Positions 54,429 through 61,936 of a stretch of 64,000 nt of DNA are shown here, in pieces (within the stretch, counting starts at the first letter, position 1; each line of letters begins with the position of its first letter). The notes beneath the pieces were generated by a model. The model had not been told where the DNA came from. It did not search any database and saw only the letters and a program-made list of their open reading frames with translations. This stretch comes from Bacteroidia bacterium. GTDB taxonomy: Bacteria > Bacteroidota > Bacteroidia > Bacteroidales > VadinHA17. Location of the stretch: contig JAPLDX010000068.1 in NCBI GenBank assembly GCA_026391215.1, forward strand, positions 16,879 to 80,878, written 5' to 3'. A program made the position numbers and the translations under genes.

Positions 54429-54460
54429 TTTGACTTTTATTTTTGTGTGGCATAACTTTG
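54429..54460 (+). promoter_or_regulatory. Promoter of the two-TM protein gene
   Basis: TTTG (54429-54432), a 20-nt spacer and TAACTTTG (54453-54460) form a textbook Bacteroidota sigma-ABfr-type promoter, giving a leader of roughly 90 nt. The promoter and the next 20 bases are repeated at 61747-61802. Confidence 0.75.
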
Positions 54461-54518
54461 ATATGCAATACAATTTTACAGGATTCAATTACCATTAAAA
54501 AACAATGAAACCAATACA

Positions 54519-54556
54519 CTTTAATCTTTTTACTTTTTACTTTTAACTTATTTACT
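54519..54556. repeat. Heptamer array abutting a start codon
   Basis: CTTTAAT, CTTTTTA, CTTTTTA, CTTTTAA, CTTATTTA, then CTATG containing the start codon of the next gene. The period is 7 nt with one 8-nt unit. Confidence 0.6.
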
Positions 54557-55060
54557 ATGATCCGTCAGCAGATATGGACTAACCTTGTCAATGTAAAATT
54601 CAAGACCATCTACCTCGGGCATCTGATAAGCAGGAATCAGAAGATCAGCCTGTGGATAAACATCTTCCTGGCAGTAGTTTCGCTGTCAAGCTTCTCTGCC
54701 TGGACAATCTGGAAAATACTGCCGGGACTTTTTACAACCCTGATAGCAGTTTCTAACATCCTTATGGTTGTAAAGCCGCTGCTCTCTTTTGACAGGCGGA
54801 TAAAGGAGCTGAACGAAAAGCTTGCCAGGCTTGAGGATGTGCAGTTTGAGTATGAAAAGCTGTGGTATCATTTCGAGACAAAAGCGATAAATGAAAAAGA
54901 TGCCGGGAAAATGTTTTTCGAGATCTATGAGAAACAGAAAAACAGTCTGAGGACATCATCTGAGATCATCCTGAGCAGCAATAAAAAGATCACTGGCAAA
55001 AGCAATATTGAGACAGACAATTACATAAGGAATCACTACGGATATAATTTTAAGAAATGA
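54557..55060 (+). CDS. Two-TM membrane protein with coiled coil (SLATT-like), function unknown
   Basis: The 167 residues start with a basic amphipathic segment, then two hydrophobic helices (about 31-52 and 56-77), then a charged helix with heptad character (FDRRIKELNEKLARLEDVQF) and a polar tail ending NHYGYNFKK. The two-helix plus coiled-coil plan resembles the SLATT domains found beside nucleotide-signalling and defence genes, but I cannot establish homology by eye. It overlaps by 4 nt (ATGA) a 56-codon proline-rich gene, so the two are translated together. It has a strong promoter. No nucleotidyltransferase or sensor gene is adjacent. Confidence 0.7.
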   Translation: MIRQQIWTNLVNVKFKTIYLGHLISRNQKISLWINIFLAVVSLSSFSAWTIWKILPGLFTTLIAVSNILMVVKPLLSFDRRIKELNEKLARLEDVQFEYEKLWYHFETKAINEKDAGKMFFEIYEKQKNSLRTSSEIILSSNKKITGKSNIETDNYIRNHYGYNFKK

Positions 55061-55227
55061 AAGATAAGATCTATACCAGCACTGAAGAAGTAAAACCGGC
55101 ACCTCCGGCGCCTCCTCCTCCGCCCCCGGAGAGGTACGGCTCTGACAGTCCGGAGATCAAAGGGATCCCGGATAAGCCTTATATTCCGCCTCCGCCTCCG
55201 GCGACAACGTCAGAAAATCAAGTCTGA
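55057..55227 (+). CDS. Proline-rich 56-residue protein (absent from ORF track)
   Basis: ATG at 55057 overlaps the upstream stop (ATGA). The frame encodes 56 residues beginning MKDKIYTSTEEVKPAPPAP, with two proline clusters (PPAPPPPPP and IPPPPPATT) around a charged centre, and ends in TGA at 55225-55227. It has no signal peptide or membrane segment. The tight overlap, and a composition very unlike random frames, argue that it is real and a partner of the membrane protein, perhaps binding through its polyproline stretches. Function is unknown. Confidence 0.65.
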   Translation: MKDKIYTSTEEVKPAPPAPPPPPPERYGSDSPEIKGIPDKPYIPPPPPATTSENQV

Positions 55228-55338
55228 CCTTCGATCGTCTGTCCAGACTATAATAATTTGTATTATAAATATATAGGGGGAAACCAATTTCTCCGGTCAT
55301 TAACAAGACAACCAATACCTTTATTAATATAAACTGAT

Positions 55339-55830
55339 ATGAAAAACGAATTTAAACGCCGGGATTTCATTTCAACATGCTTTAAAGCAGGTGCAGCATG
55401 CTGTGCAGTAGCTTACTGTCCCGTTATTGCAGCACAGGATCCTGCAAAGAAACAGGATGTTAAGATTGATCCAAAGGACTTTGAATATTGCGGTTATAAA
55501 TGTCCAGCTGATTGTCCTCTGAAGAAAGGCACCCTGGAGAATAACCTGGAGCTGAAGAAGAAAGCTTATGCAGATTTCAAGTTTAAGGAAAAGTACGGTA
55601 TTGACTTCGATGCTGAGAAAGTCTTTTGTTACGGATGCAAGGTAAAAGAGGGTACTCCGTTAAGTCTTCCTGTCAAATCATGCACTGTACGTACATGTGT
55701 GATTGACAAAGGATATGAATGCTGCATTCAATGTGACGGACTGGCTAAATGCGATAAAGAACTCTGGACAAATTTCCCCAAATTCAAGGAAACTGTCATT
55801 GAGATGCAGAAGAAGTATAAAGCAGTCTGA
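55339..55830 (+). CDS. DUF3795 family cysteine-rich exported protein
   Basis: The 163 residues start with a Tat-like signal (FKRRDFISTCFKAGAACCAV). The mature part carries the DUF3795 cysteine pattern: EYCGYKCPADCPLKKG, FCYGCKVKEG, CTVRTCVIDKGYECCIQCDG. The many cysteines suggest a zinc or iron-sulfur centre, consistent with Tat export of a folded cofactor protein; this is inference. The last 35 nt overlap the convergent alpha/beta hydrolase gene. Confidence 0.83.
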   Translation: MKNEFKRRDFISTCFKAGAACCAVAYCPVIAAQDPAKKQDVKIDPKDFEYCGYKCPADCPLKKGTLENNLELKKKAYADFKFKEKYGIDFDAEKVFCYGCKVKEGTPLSLPVKSCTVRTCVIDKGYECCIQCDGLAKCDKELWTNFPKFKETVIEMQKKYKAV

Positions 55831-56827
55831 CCTGGAGTTTCACAATATCAGTGAGAAACTTATCCGTTTCTCTTTCAACTCCCTGCCAGTCTTTTGACCT
55901 TATATATGATGCAATCACATGTTCCCCGGCTTCCGGGAAAGCCATTTTTTGTTTTAATGCGACAGGAGTGCCAAGCTCATCGAACATTTTTAACATAGCG
56001 GGGACTGACACGGTTTTATCCTGTTCATCTTCATTTTTATAGTAATAGGCAAGTAAGGCAGGGCATTTGATTTCTGAGAAAACTTCAGGCTTCATTGTAT
56101 TTGAAATAAGATTTTGCAGGGCAACCAGCGCCTCAATCCGGTATTTCATCACCCAGTACTTTGCATGATCTTCGCTCTCCGGATTAAATTTCATCATAGG
56201 TCCCTTCTGTACCTTCCTGGCGATCTGTAAGCCCCAGTTATTATCTATTATACCGGCTGTTTTATCATAGAGTTTCACGCAAGGGGAATACAAAACAATT
56301 GCTTTGATTTCGGGATGCCTGGAAGCCAAAATAAGAGTCAGTGATCCGCCAGCAGATGTTCCCATTACAATAACTTCATCACCTAATTTTTCAGCAATAG
56401 CGAGTGCCTTTTCGGCTGAGGCAACATATTCGTCGGCAGTGAGATTGATCATTGTACTGTCACCGTTGTCAATGCCATGTTCGGCAAGTCTGGCAAGATA
56501 CAGATTAGCATTATATTTTTTTGCAAGGTCCCTGTGCACCGGGTCACCTTCTGCCTGGCTTGCCGAAAAGCCATGAAGATAGAGGAAGGCAGTTGCTGTC
56601 TTTTCCTTCTTCGTTGAATCAGCCCAGACAATCCTGGCTTCATTATCAGGACGGATCCCTTTTACAGATAGTTCGCTTTCATTTATTTGTTTTTCAAGCT
56701 CTGCAAGCGACGCCGGAAGAGTGATTGAAGCTGTTTCTAATACTGGTTTTGAGGGCTTCGGGCCAATGAAGTAACCAATTAATATAATCAGTATTATTCC
56801 GGATAACCACCTGATAAAAGTTTTCAT
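55796..56827 (-). CDS. Alpha/beta hydrolase with N-terminal membrane anchor
   Basis: A serine hydrolase of the carboxylesterase or lipase type. The 343 residues begin with one hydrophobic helix (IILIILIGYFIG), which anchors or exports the enzyme. FLYLHGFSASQAEGDP is the oxyanion region, VMGTSAGGSLTL the nucleophile elbow with Ser158, and FPEAGEHVIASY holds the likely histidine. The last about 12 residues extend antisense into the DUF3795 gene and look like an unconserved tail. The substrate is unknown. Confidence 0.85.
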   Translation of the reverse strand: MKTFIRWLSGIILIILIGYFIGPKPSKPVLETASITLPASLAELEKQINESELSVKGIRPDNEARIVWADSTKKEKTATAFLYLHGFSASQAEGDPVHRDLAKKYNANLYLARLAEHGIDNGDSTMINLTADEYVASAEKALAIAEKLGDEVIVMGTSAGGSLTLILASRHPEIKAIVLYSPCVKLYDKTAGIIDNNWGLQIARKVQKGPMMKFNPESEDHAKYWVMKYRIEALVALQNLISNTMKPEVFSEIKCPALLAYYYKNEDEQDKTVSVPAMLKMFDELGTPVALKQKMAFPEAGEHVIASYIRSKDWQGVERETDKFLTDIVKLQVRLLYTSSASQ

Positions 56828-56942
56828 AGCATATTAGTAATTGATGATAAAAATAGTAAAGTACAACGATTCGGGCAAATATACTTGTCGTCTGAGGCAG
56901 AAAGACATTCCGCAAAAGCGAAATAGACGAATTCCTGCATTG

Positions 56943-58007
56943 TTATTTTGTACTATTTAGTTTGGTAAGCATCCTGTTCTTACTGTTCAATATCTCATCC
57001 TGCCCGGGTTTACCCGCCACATACTTTTCGAGGAAAGCAATTGAGTACCTATTGATTACCTCAAATTGTTTTTCAGTGCCACTCAGAGCTCTGGTGCCTG
57101 CACCATCTGACAGTCGTATGTTGAAGGAGAAGTGAGTGGCTCCCCGGACCTCAAGGAAATATTTCGGGACCGGCATATTGCGGTAGATGGTTTCGGAAAG
57201 CTCTTTCATGGTTTTGTCTCCCCGTTTCTTGTTTCTCTCACGGCTTCCGAGGTAAAGCATTGTAGGCATTTTGACCGAGGCGAGCTCTTCCTCCGTGAAA
57301 AGGTACGACGCAGCGCCTGTCGAGAACATTAGCGCTGCCTTGATCCGGTGATCGAAATATTCCGGCATCGTACCGCAAAGCGCCAGTGATGTGAATCCTC
57401 CGAATGAATGTCCGCCGACAGCAATGCGGGTAGTGTCAATCAGCCTGGCAAAGGGTGTTGCTGTTGACATGATCTCGATTACTGTCTGAAGCTCCTCCGG
57501 ACGAAACATGTATTTTTCCCTGTCCTCAGGCGTTGAAGCCCCGATTTCTTTAGCAGCTTCAACTGTTCCTTTTACATCCGGCTTTTCAACTCTTCCTCCC
57601 TCTATCCGGCCTATGGAATGGGAGTCATTATGATCGGGACAGGCAACGATCCATCCGTGTGAAGCAAGGGCTTCAGTAAAGAATTGTGATCCGAGTCCGG
57701 TGCCTCCGAAACCATGGGAAAAAGCCATGAACGGGAATGTTCCGGCATTTGTCAGCAATTTTCCATTCAGCGCCACGTTGCCCCAGGTAGGGCCACCATA
57801 CTGGAATTTTTTTGGAATCTCGGATGTCGGATACCAGACTGCAACTGCGAGCTTCTTCTGCAGACCGTTTTGCATGTATTGAAAATCAATAACCATATAC
57901 CCGACATTATATTTTGTTTCTGCAGGTGCAGATGAAACTGATTGATTTGCATTACAGCAGAGCATTGCTATCGGCAGCATAAGGATCGCAGGAAATGGTT
58001 TTTTCAT
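56943..58007 (-). CDS. Exported alpha/beta hydrolase, PAF-acetylhydrolase/dienelactone hydrolase-like
   Basis: I set the start at 58007 (MKKPFPAILMLPIAMLCCNA), giving a lipoprotein-type signal; the track start at 58067 adds 20 unrelated residues. The mature protein has an N-terminal strand region (LAVAVWYPTSE), the oxyanion segment FMAFSHGFGGTG, the nucleophile elbow AVGGHSFGGFTSLAL and late histidine RGATHFSF. The spacing resembles secreted chlorophyllase/PAF-acetylhydrolase-like enzymes, which cleave lipid or ester substrates. It is about 115 bp upstream of the other alpha/beta hydrolase gene but not clearly co-transcribed with it. The two proteins are not close relatives. Confidence 0.84.
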   Translation of the reverse strand: MKKPFPAILMLPIAMLCCNANQSVSSAPAETKYNVGYMVIDFQYMQNGLQKKLAVAVWYPTSEIPKKFQYGGPTWGNVALNGKLLTNAGTFPFMAFSHGFGGTGLGSQFFTEALASHGWIVACPDHNDSHSIGRIEGGRVEKPDVKGTVEAAKEIGASTPEDREKYMFRPEELQTVIEIMSTATPFARLIDTTRIAVGGHSFGGFTSLALCGTMPEYFDHRIKAALMFSTGAASYLFTEEELASVKMPTMLYLGSRERNKKRGDKTMKELSETIYRNMPVPKYFLEVRGATHFSFNIRLSDGAGTRALSGTEKQFEVINRYSIAFLEKYVAGKPGQDEILNSKNRMLTKLNSTK

Positions 58008-58064
58008 TATGACTTGAAATAAAATATAAATATAATAAACCCAGTAGTTTTTGGTCACGCCGTA

Positions 58065-58099
58065 CACTAAACACTTAACATTGAACGTTTAATGATTAA
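58065..58099. repeat. Degenerate heptamer array
   Basis: Five 7-nt units: CACTAAA, CACTTAA, CATTGAA, CGTTTAA, TGATTAA. It sits between divergent genes. Confidence 0.55.
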
Positions 58100-58143
58100 G
58101 GAAATATAGTTACTTTACGGGGGATACATTAAATATCAGGGAT

Positions 58144-59580
58144 ATGAACAAAAAAAAATTCCTTCTTCTTTTTACAGGATTACTTTTCACTTTAGTCCTG
58201 AGCGCCCAATACACCGACTTTGATTTATCGAAGTATAAACTTCCCGATATCAGGCTCAACAGACTTGATGCCACTTTTGATTTTAACAATGATGTGAACA
58301 GATATGTTGATCAGGAACTGTGGGACACCACCGAATCAAAATTTAATGACCTGGCCGGATCGCTGAATCTTAACTACCATTTTTACCGCAACACTGAAAA
58401 GTACCAGGGGAAACTGGATGTCGGCACATATTTACATCCGACTATTTATAAGTATGATATAGATAATAATAAGACAGAGAATAAATATATGGATGGTGGT
58501 TTTGTGATAAGCAGCACCAACAGGTTTTATAATCAGAGAATGTTCTTCGTTGAGGTGGATCCGGGTTTTTCTTTCAGTTCAACTAAATACTATGAGCTTC
58601 ATGAAAACAGCAACACTACAGAAACTGACAGCCGTGAGGCTGATACACGGTTGTCGGCGCCTGTTTCGGTTGGATATGGCAGGATTGAACCTGTGGAAGA
58701 TCTGCGATTAGCCCTGTACATACTTGAGGAGCTGCAAAAAGCCGGCAGGATAAAAGCTGTTCCGCCTGAGGATGTTATTATTGATATGGCCAGGGAGATT
58801 TCGAAGATCAGGAAGAAAAGATTTTTTGATACCAGACTCAGGAAGATTGAGGAGCTTCATGTTATAGATTCTTTCCTTGTTACTAAAAATATTGTCTCTT
58901 CAAATGATATAACCTGTTTTGCAGTCCTGAACGACCAGTGGGACTATGCTTCCGGTCCGGCAAGAGAGGCAGGTTTTGCAGTCAACGCCGGGATTGGCAA
59001 CGATATCCTTTTAAACAGGTACAGTGAGAAATACACTGTTAACAACACAATCCAGACAGACGACAAGGATTACAGCAATGTTTATAAGGTGGGCGGATTT
59101 ATTAATGCCAGGTATGCAAAACCGCTGAATCTTTACTGGCAGACAGGCGCAGGTGTAAATGCATCTTATGGAATAGAATTAAAAGGAGATCCCCGGGACA
59201 GGGATGGCGAGGCGGGCAACTACACAACAAATATTTTCAGGACCAGCATCAACGGCTTGATCCAGTATCTTCCAAATTCAAGGACATCAATCGGCCTTGA
59301 CATAACCGGATCGTATCAGCATTCACAGGGCGACAGAACAATTCTGATACTTATTCCGACAGACTATCAAATGACGAGCAGGCAGTTTTCTGTTGTTTCA
59401 TCATTCAATATGTACTACTATATTTCTCCGCGTTTCAGGGTTCAGTTCTTAGCATCAATAAATGGTAATAATTCACTCATAAAAAATATCTATGGAGTTC
59501 CGCCATTGCCTGAAGAGGAAGATATGACGAAGTCGTACCACCACAATCTATCACTGACACTTACCTATAGTTTCTTTTAG
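58144..59580 (+). CDS. Predicted outer membrane beta-barrel protein with helical insert, function unknown
   Basis: I recognise no named family. The 478 residues start with a signal peptide (LLLFTGLLFTLVLSAQ). Alternating polar/hydrophobic strands (LNLNYHFYRNTEKYQGKLDV, FFVEVDPGFSFSSTKYYEL) and a C-terminal strand ending LTLTYSFF point to an outer membrane barrel. Residues about 178-265 form a helical, charged block (GYGRIEPVEDLRLALYILEE and onward) inserted between barrel strands, an unusual arrangement. It appears monocistronic. A role in the outer membrane is likely; anything more is guesswork. Confidence 0.72.
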   Translation: MNKKKFLLLFTGLLFTLVLSAQYTDFDLSKYKLPDIRLNRLDATFDFNNDVNRYVDQELWDTTESKFNDLAGSLNLNYHFYRNTEKYQGKLDVGTYLHPTIYKYDIDNNKTENKYMDGGFVISSTNRFYNQRMFFVEVDPGFSFSSTKYYELHENSNTTETDSREADTRLSAPVSVGYGRIEPVEDLRLALYILEELQKAGRIKAVPPEDVIIDMAREISKIRKKRFFDTRLRKIEELHVIDSFLVTKNIVSSNDITCFAVLNDQWDYASGPAREAGFAVNAGIGNDILLNRYSEKYTVNNTIQTDDKDYSNVYKVGGFINARYAKPLNLYWQTGAGVNASYGIELKGDPRDRDGEAGNYTTNIFRTSINGLIQYLPNSRTSIGLDITGSYQHSQGDRTILILIPTDYQMTSRQFSVVSSFNMYYYISPRFRVQFLASINGNNSLIKNIYGVPPLPEEEDMTKSYHHNLSLTLTYSFF

Positions 59581-59603
59581 AGCATAAAACAAAACATTTG
59601 ATC

Positions 59604-59647
59604 ATGCAATCCGGCAATCGTACGATCGTATGATTGTATGAACGTAC
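59604..59647. repeat. Degenerate octamer array (GTAYGATC)5
   Basis: ATGCAATC, CGGCAATC, GTACGATC, GTATGATT, GTATGAAC, GTAC: a strict 8-nt period over 44 bp between two genes on the same strand. Confidence 0.75.
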
Positions 59648-59693
59648 TTCGTTCTGGGATGAGTAACTCTATTATATGTTTCACCGTATTTTA

Positions 59694-59701
59694 TACCTTT
59701 G
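59694..59701 (+). promoter_or_regulatory. Candidate -7 box (TACCTTTG) of the pirin gene
   Basis: TACCTTTG matches TAnnTTTG and lies 21 nt before the ATG. No TTTG is seen at the -33 distance. Confidence 0.4.
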
Positions 59702-59722
59702 ACCGATTAGAAATGAGAAATT

Positions 59723-60604
59723 ATGTCTGTTAGAAAAAGTATTAAGGTTGTGAGAGGGCAGCATGCTGTTGACGGAGCTGGTGTTAAATTGCGCAGAGTA
59801 TTGGGACTGAATACAGTTAAAGATTTTGATCCTTTCTTAATGCTGGATGGTTTCGATTCTATAAATCCCAGGGATTACATCAGGGGATTCCCATGGCATC
59901 CTCACCGTGGAATTGAAACAGTCACCTATCTGCTGAAGGGAGAAATAGAGCATGGCGACAGCCTGAGTAACCAGGGGACCATACGGGATCATCAATGTCA
60001 ATGGATGACGGCAGGATCAGGGATTATTCACCAGGAGATGCCTATCGCCTCAGAAAGATTATTAGGCTGTCAGCTCTGGGTCAATCTTCCTAAAAAGGAC
60101 AAGATGACACAACCGGCCTATCGGGATATTAAGCCTGAGGATGTTTCAGCGGTTAAGGAAAAAAACACGACTGTCAGAGTCTTATCCGGCGACTATCATG
60201 ACCATCACGGAGCGGTAAAAGGTGAATATGTGAAAGTTCAGTACCTGGATGTAGCATTGGAATCCAATAGTGTATGGCTTTATAAAGAAACCCCCAACGA
60301 TCAAACCCTGTTCCTCTACCTGATTGCAGGGACTTTAGCCGCGGATGAAGCACTGTCTGATTTTGAAGAAGATGCCTGTGCAATCCTGATGGCAGCTTCA
60401 TCGGCAAACAACTCTGATTATGATGAATTGGTGGTTAAAGCAGGAACTCATGGAGCAAGATTTTTCCTCATAGCAGCTAAACCGCTTAAAGAACCGGTTG
60501 CCTGGGGAGGACCTATTGTTATGAATACGGAAGAAGAATTAAATGAAGCCTTCAGAGAGCTTAATAATAAGACCTTTATAAAACACGACAAGACAACAAG
60601 TTGA
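59723..60604 (+). CDS. Pirin family bicupin protein
   Basis: Pirins bind iron or another metal in the N-terminal cupin; some have quercetinase activity or act as redox regulators. The 293 residues show FDPFLMLDGFDSINPRDY, the metal-binding histidines in FPWHPHRGIETV, the glycine/histidine segment GEIEHGDSLSNQG and GSGIIHQEMP. The C-terminal cupin domain spans about 165-285. There is no signal peptide, so it is cytoplasmic. The track ATG at 59723 is well placed behind a candidate -7 box. Confidence 0.92.
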   Translation: MSVRKSIKVVRGQHAVDGAGVKLRRVLGLNTVKDFDPFLMLDGFDSINPRDYIRGFPWHPHRGIETVTYLLKGEIEHGDSLSNQGTIRDHQCQWMTAGSGIIHQEMPIASERLLGCQLWVNLPKKDKMTQPAYRDIKPEDVSAVKEKNTTVRVLSGDYHDHHGAVKGEYVKVQYLDVALESNSVWLYKETPNDQTLFLYLIAGTLAADEALSDFEEDACAILMAASSANNSDYDELVVKAGTHGARFFLIAAKPLKEPVAWGGPIVMNTEEELNEAFRELNNKTFIKHDKTTS

Positions 60605-60651
60605 GTCCCGCGCAGCGACTCGGGAACTGCATGTCCTCCCTGGGAGCCATT

Positions 60652-61281
60652 TTACCGGATAAAAATTGTCATTAATACCTGCAAAAAGATCACAGTAACA
60701 ACACTATTAATTATCACCTGCCACCACCGCGGGTTTTCCACAATCTTTAATGCCACTGCCACAAGAAAAAACAGCCATAACAGAGAGACAAGCGGATAGC
60801 TATATGTAAATGCCTGCCATGTACCTCCACGGGCTATCATTTCAGACCATTTCTGAGGTGTCAGGATATGAAAAAGATATAGGATTGCAATAACGGTGTC
60901 TGCAAGCCAGGTAATGTACCAGGGAATATTCAGAGCAAATCCTAATACCGCGAGATGTGCCTTGTAGGTGCCGCTCCTTTTGAATAATATATTAATCAAC
61001 AAAGCGAGAGCTGAGGCTGACAACCAGCCAAAAACAAACAGTGGCACAAGGAAAAATGTCTCCCAGAAATAATACTCCTGAGCTGGGATACCTATAACCG
61101 GCGGCATAAGCGGGGAAGCTCTGATGACTGCATATCCTATAGTTGTAATTGTATAGAAAATGCCCATTAACAGGACGGATTTAAATCCATGTGATAGTTG
61201 CCGGGGATCAGATAGCAATCTGGTAAAAGTGCTGCGAGGGCTATGAAATGTTCCAAAGAAATATGACCAGAATGAATTCAT
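60652..61281 (-). CDS. YIP1 family integral membrane protein
   Basis: The 209 residues have five or six hydrophobic helices. The N-terminus WSYFFGTFHSPRSTFTRLLSD, with its short amphipathic lead and the conserved P-x-x-T-F pattern, is typical of bacterial YIP1-domain proteins, and KAHLAVLGFALNIPW lies in a central helix. Function in bacteria is unknown; YIP1 in eukaryotes acts in membrane traffic. It follows the small gene at 61292 by 10 nt, so the two form an operon. Confidence 0.78.
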   Translation of the reverse strand: MNSFWSYFFGTFHSPRSTFTRLLSDPRQLSHGFKSVLLMGIFYTITTIGYAVIRASPLMPPVIGIPAQEYYFWETFFLVPLFVFGWLSASALALLINILFKRSGTYKAHLAVLGFALNIPWYITWLADTVIAILYLFHILTPQKWSEMIARGGTWQAFTYSYPLVSLLWLFFLVAVALKIVENPRWWQVIINSVVTVIFLQVLMTIFIR

Positions 61282-61291
61282 ATTTCCTTTA

Positions 61292-61609
61292 TTATGATAT
61301 GATCATTTCATCACAGTTGTCGAATTCACAAGTCCCTTTCTTATTTTTAAAAAGTACTTTTCTGTGAGCTACTGATAGACACTGTATATATTCTTTAATG
61401 TTCAATACTTTTGCAGGATTTCTGACAACAAGCGGGATTACTCCAATCATTAAAGGAGACGTTTGCTGTTTGGATTTCTGTTCGCAAACAAAGTATAATT
61501 CTTTATTAATTTCAAGGGGATCACCTTCAGTTGGGATCTTTTCAACTTCAATCTCAGGCAGCTCCGCCTGAGAAACAACATCATAAGGCTTTATGACTTT
61601 TTTATTCAT
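61292..61609 (-). CDS. Conserved-looking 105-residue protein of unknown function
   Basis: I do not recognise it. It lacks a signal peptide and membrane helices. The sequence is mixed alpha/beta with four cysteines (CEQKSKQQ, QCLS, GTCEFDNCDE); the last pair, near the C-terminus, might bind metal. It lies 10 nt upstream of the YIP1 gene on the same strand. Coding status is supported by length and by codon use like its neighbours, but there is no homology evidence. Confidence 0.6.
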   Translation of the reverse strand: MNKKVIKPYDVVSQAELPEIEVEKIPTEGDPLEINKELYFVCEQKSKQQTSPLMIGVIPLVVRNPAKVLNIKEYIQCLSVAHRKVLFKNKKGTCEFDNCDEMIIS

Positions 61610-61679
61610 AAAGACAGATAGAATATTTTCAGGTTAAAGTTATGAAATATTGCTCAATTCGGGAGTAAATGTATTATCA

Positions 61680-61727
61680 TGCAATCGTGCATTCCTGAAT
61701 TCCGGTAACCTTGTACCATGAACTATG
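61680..61727. repeat. Degenerate octamer array
   Basis: TGCAATCG, TGCATTCC, TGAATTCC, GGTAACCT, TGTACCAT, GAACTATG: 8-nt period, clear in the first three units and weaker after. Confidence 0.5.
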
Positions 61728-61747
61728 CACCTTTTCATTCTTTTTAC

Positions 61748-61778
61748 TTGACTTTCATTTCCAGGTGATGTAAATTTG
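61748..61778 (+). promoter_or_regulatory. Promoter of the ABC transporter genes
   Basis: TTG (61748-61750), a 20-nt spacer and TAAATTTG (61771-61778) match the Bacteroidota promoter pattern. The leader would be about 150 nt. The sequence around it matches that at 54429-54482. Confidence 0.7.
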
Positions 61779-61936
61779 GTCTGCAATGCAATTTCGGAGG
61801 GAATCTAATCAGTTGAGCATCGCGTAACATCCGGCACTCATCCTGTTGGCAGTCCGAAATTATTGGGACTGAAGGAAAGAAAGAATGGAGAAGAAACAAG
61901 ACAAAAGTAAAAAAGCGAAAGTATGAGGATTAGTTT

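Larger units (their letters stand above)
54181..54556. other. Gene-free stretch with repeat arrays and a promoter
   Basis: No gene is supported in these 376 bases. They hold a purine octamer array (54183-54238), a good promoter (54429-54460) within a segment repeated at 61747, and a heptamer array running to the next start codon. I see nothing recognisable in 54240-54425. Confidence 0.7.
61610..61936. other. Gene-free stretch upstream of the ABC transporter genes
   Basis: These 327 bases contain an octamer array (61680-61727), a promoter (61747-61778) that is a near-repeat of the one at 54429, and a purine-rich run (61871-61926). I support no gene in it. Confidence 0.7.

Noticed and set aside
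54505-54546. Possible 13-codon leader peptide before the two-TM protein
   Set aside because: The frame arises from the CTTTTTA repeats, and there is no attenuator structure or codon bias to support it.
55796-55830. RLLYTSSASQ at the hydrolase C-terminus, resembling the LLYTSDAADE peptide of adaptor contamination
   Set aside because: The bases are the antisense of a normal DUF3795 coding end, so this is coincidence and not adaptor sequence.
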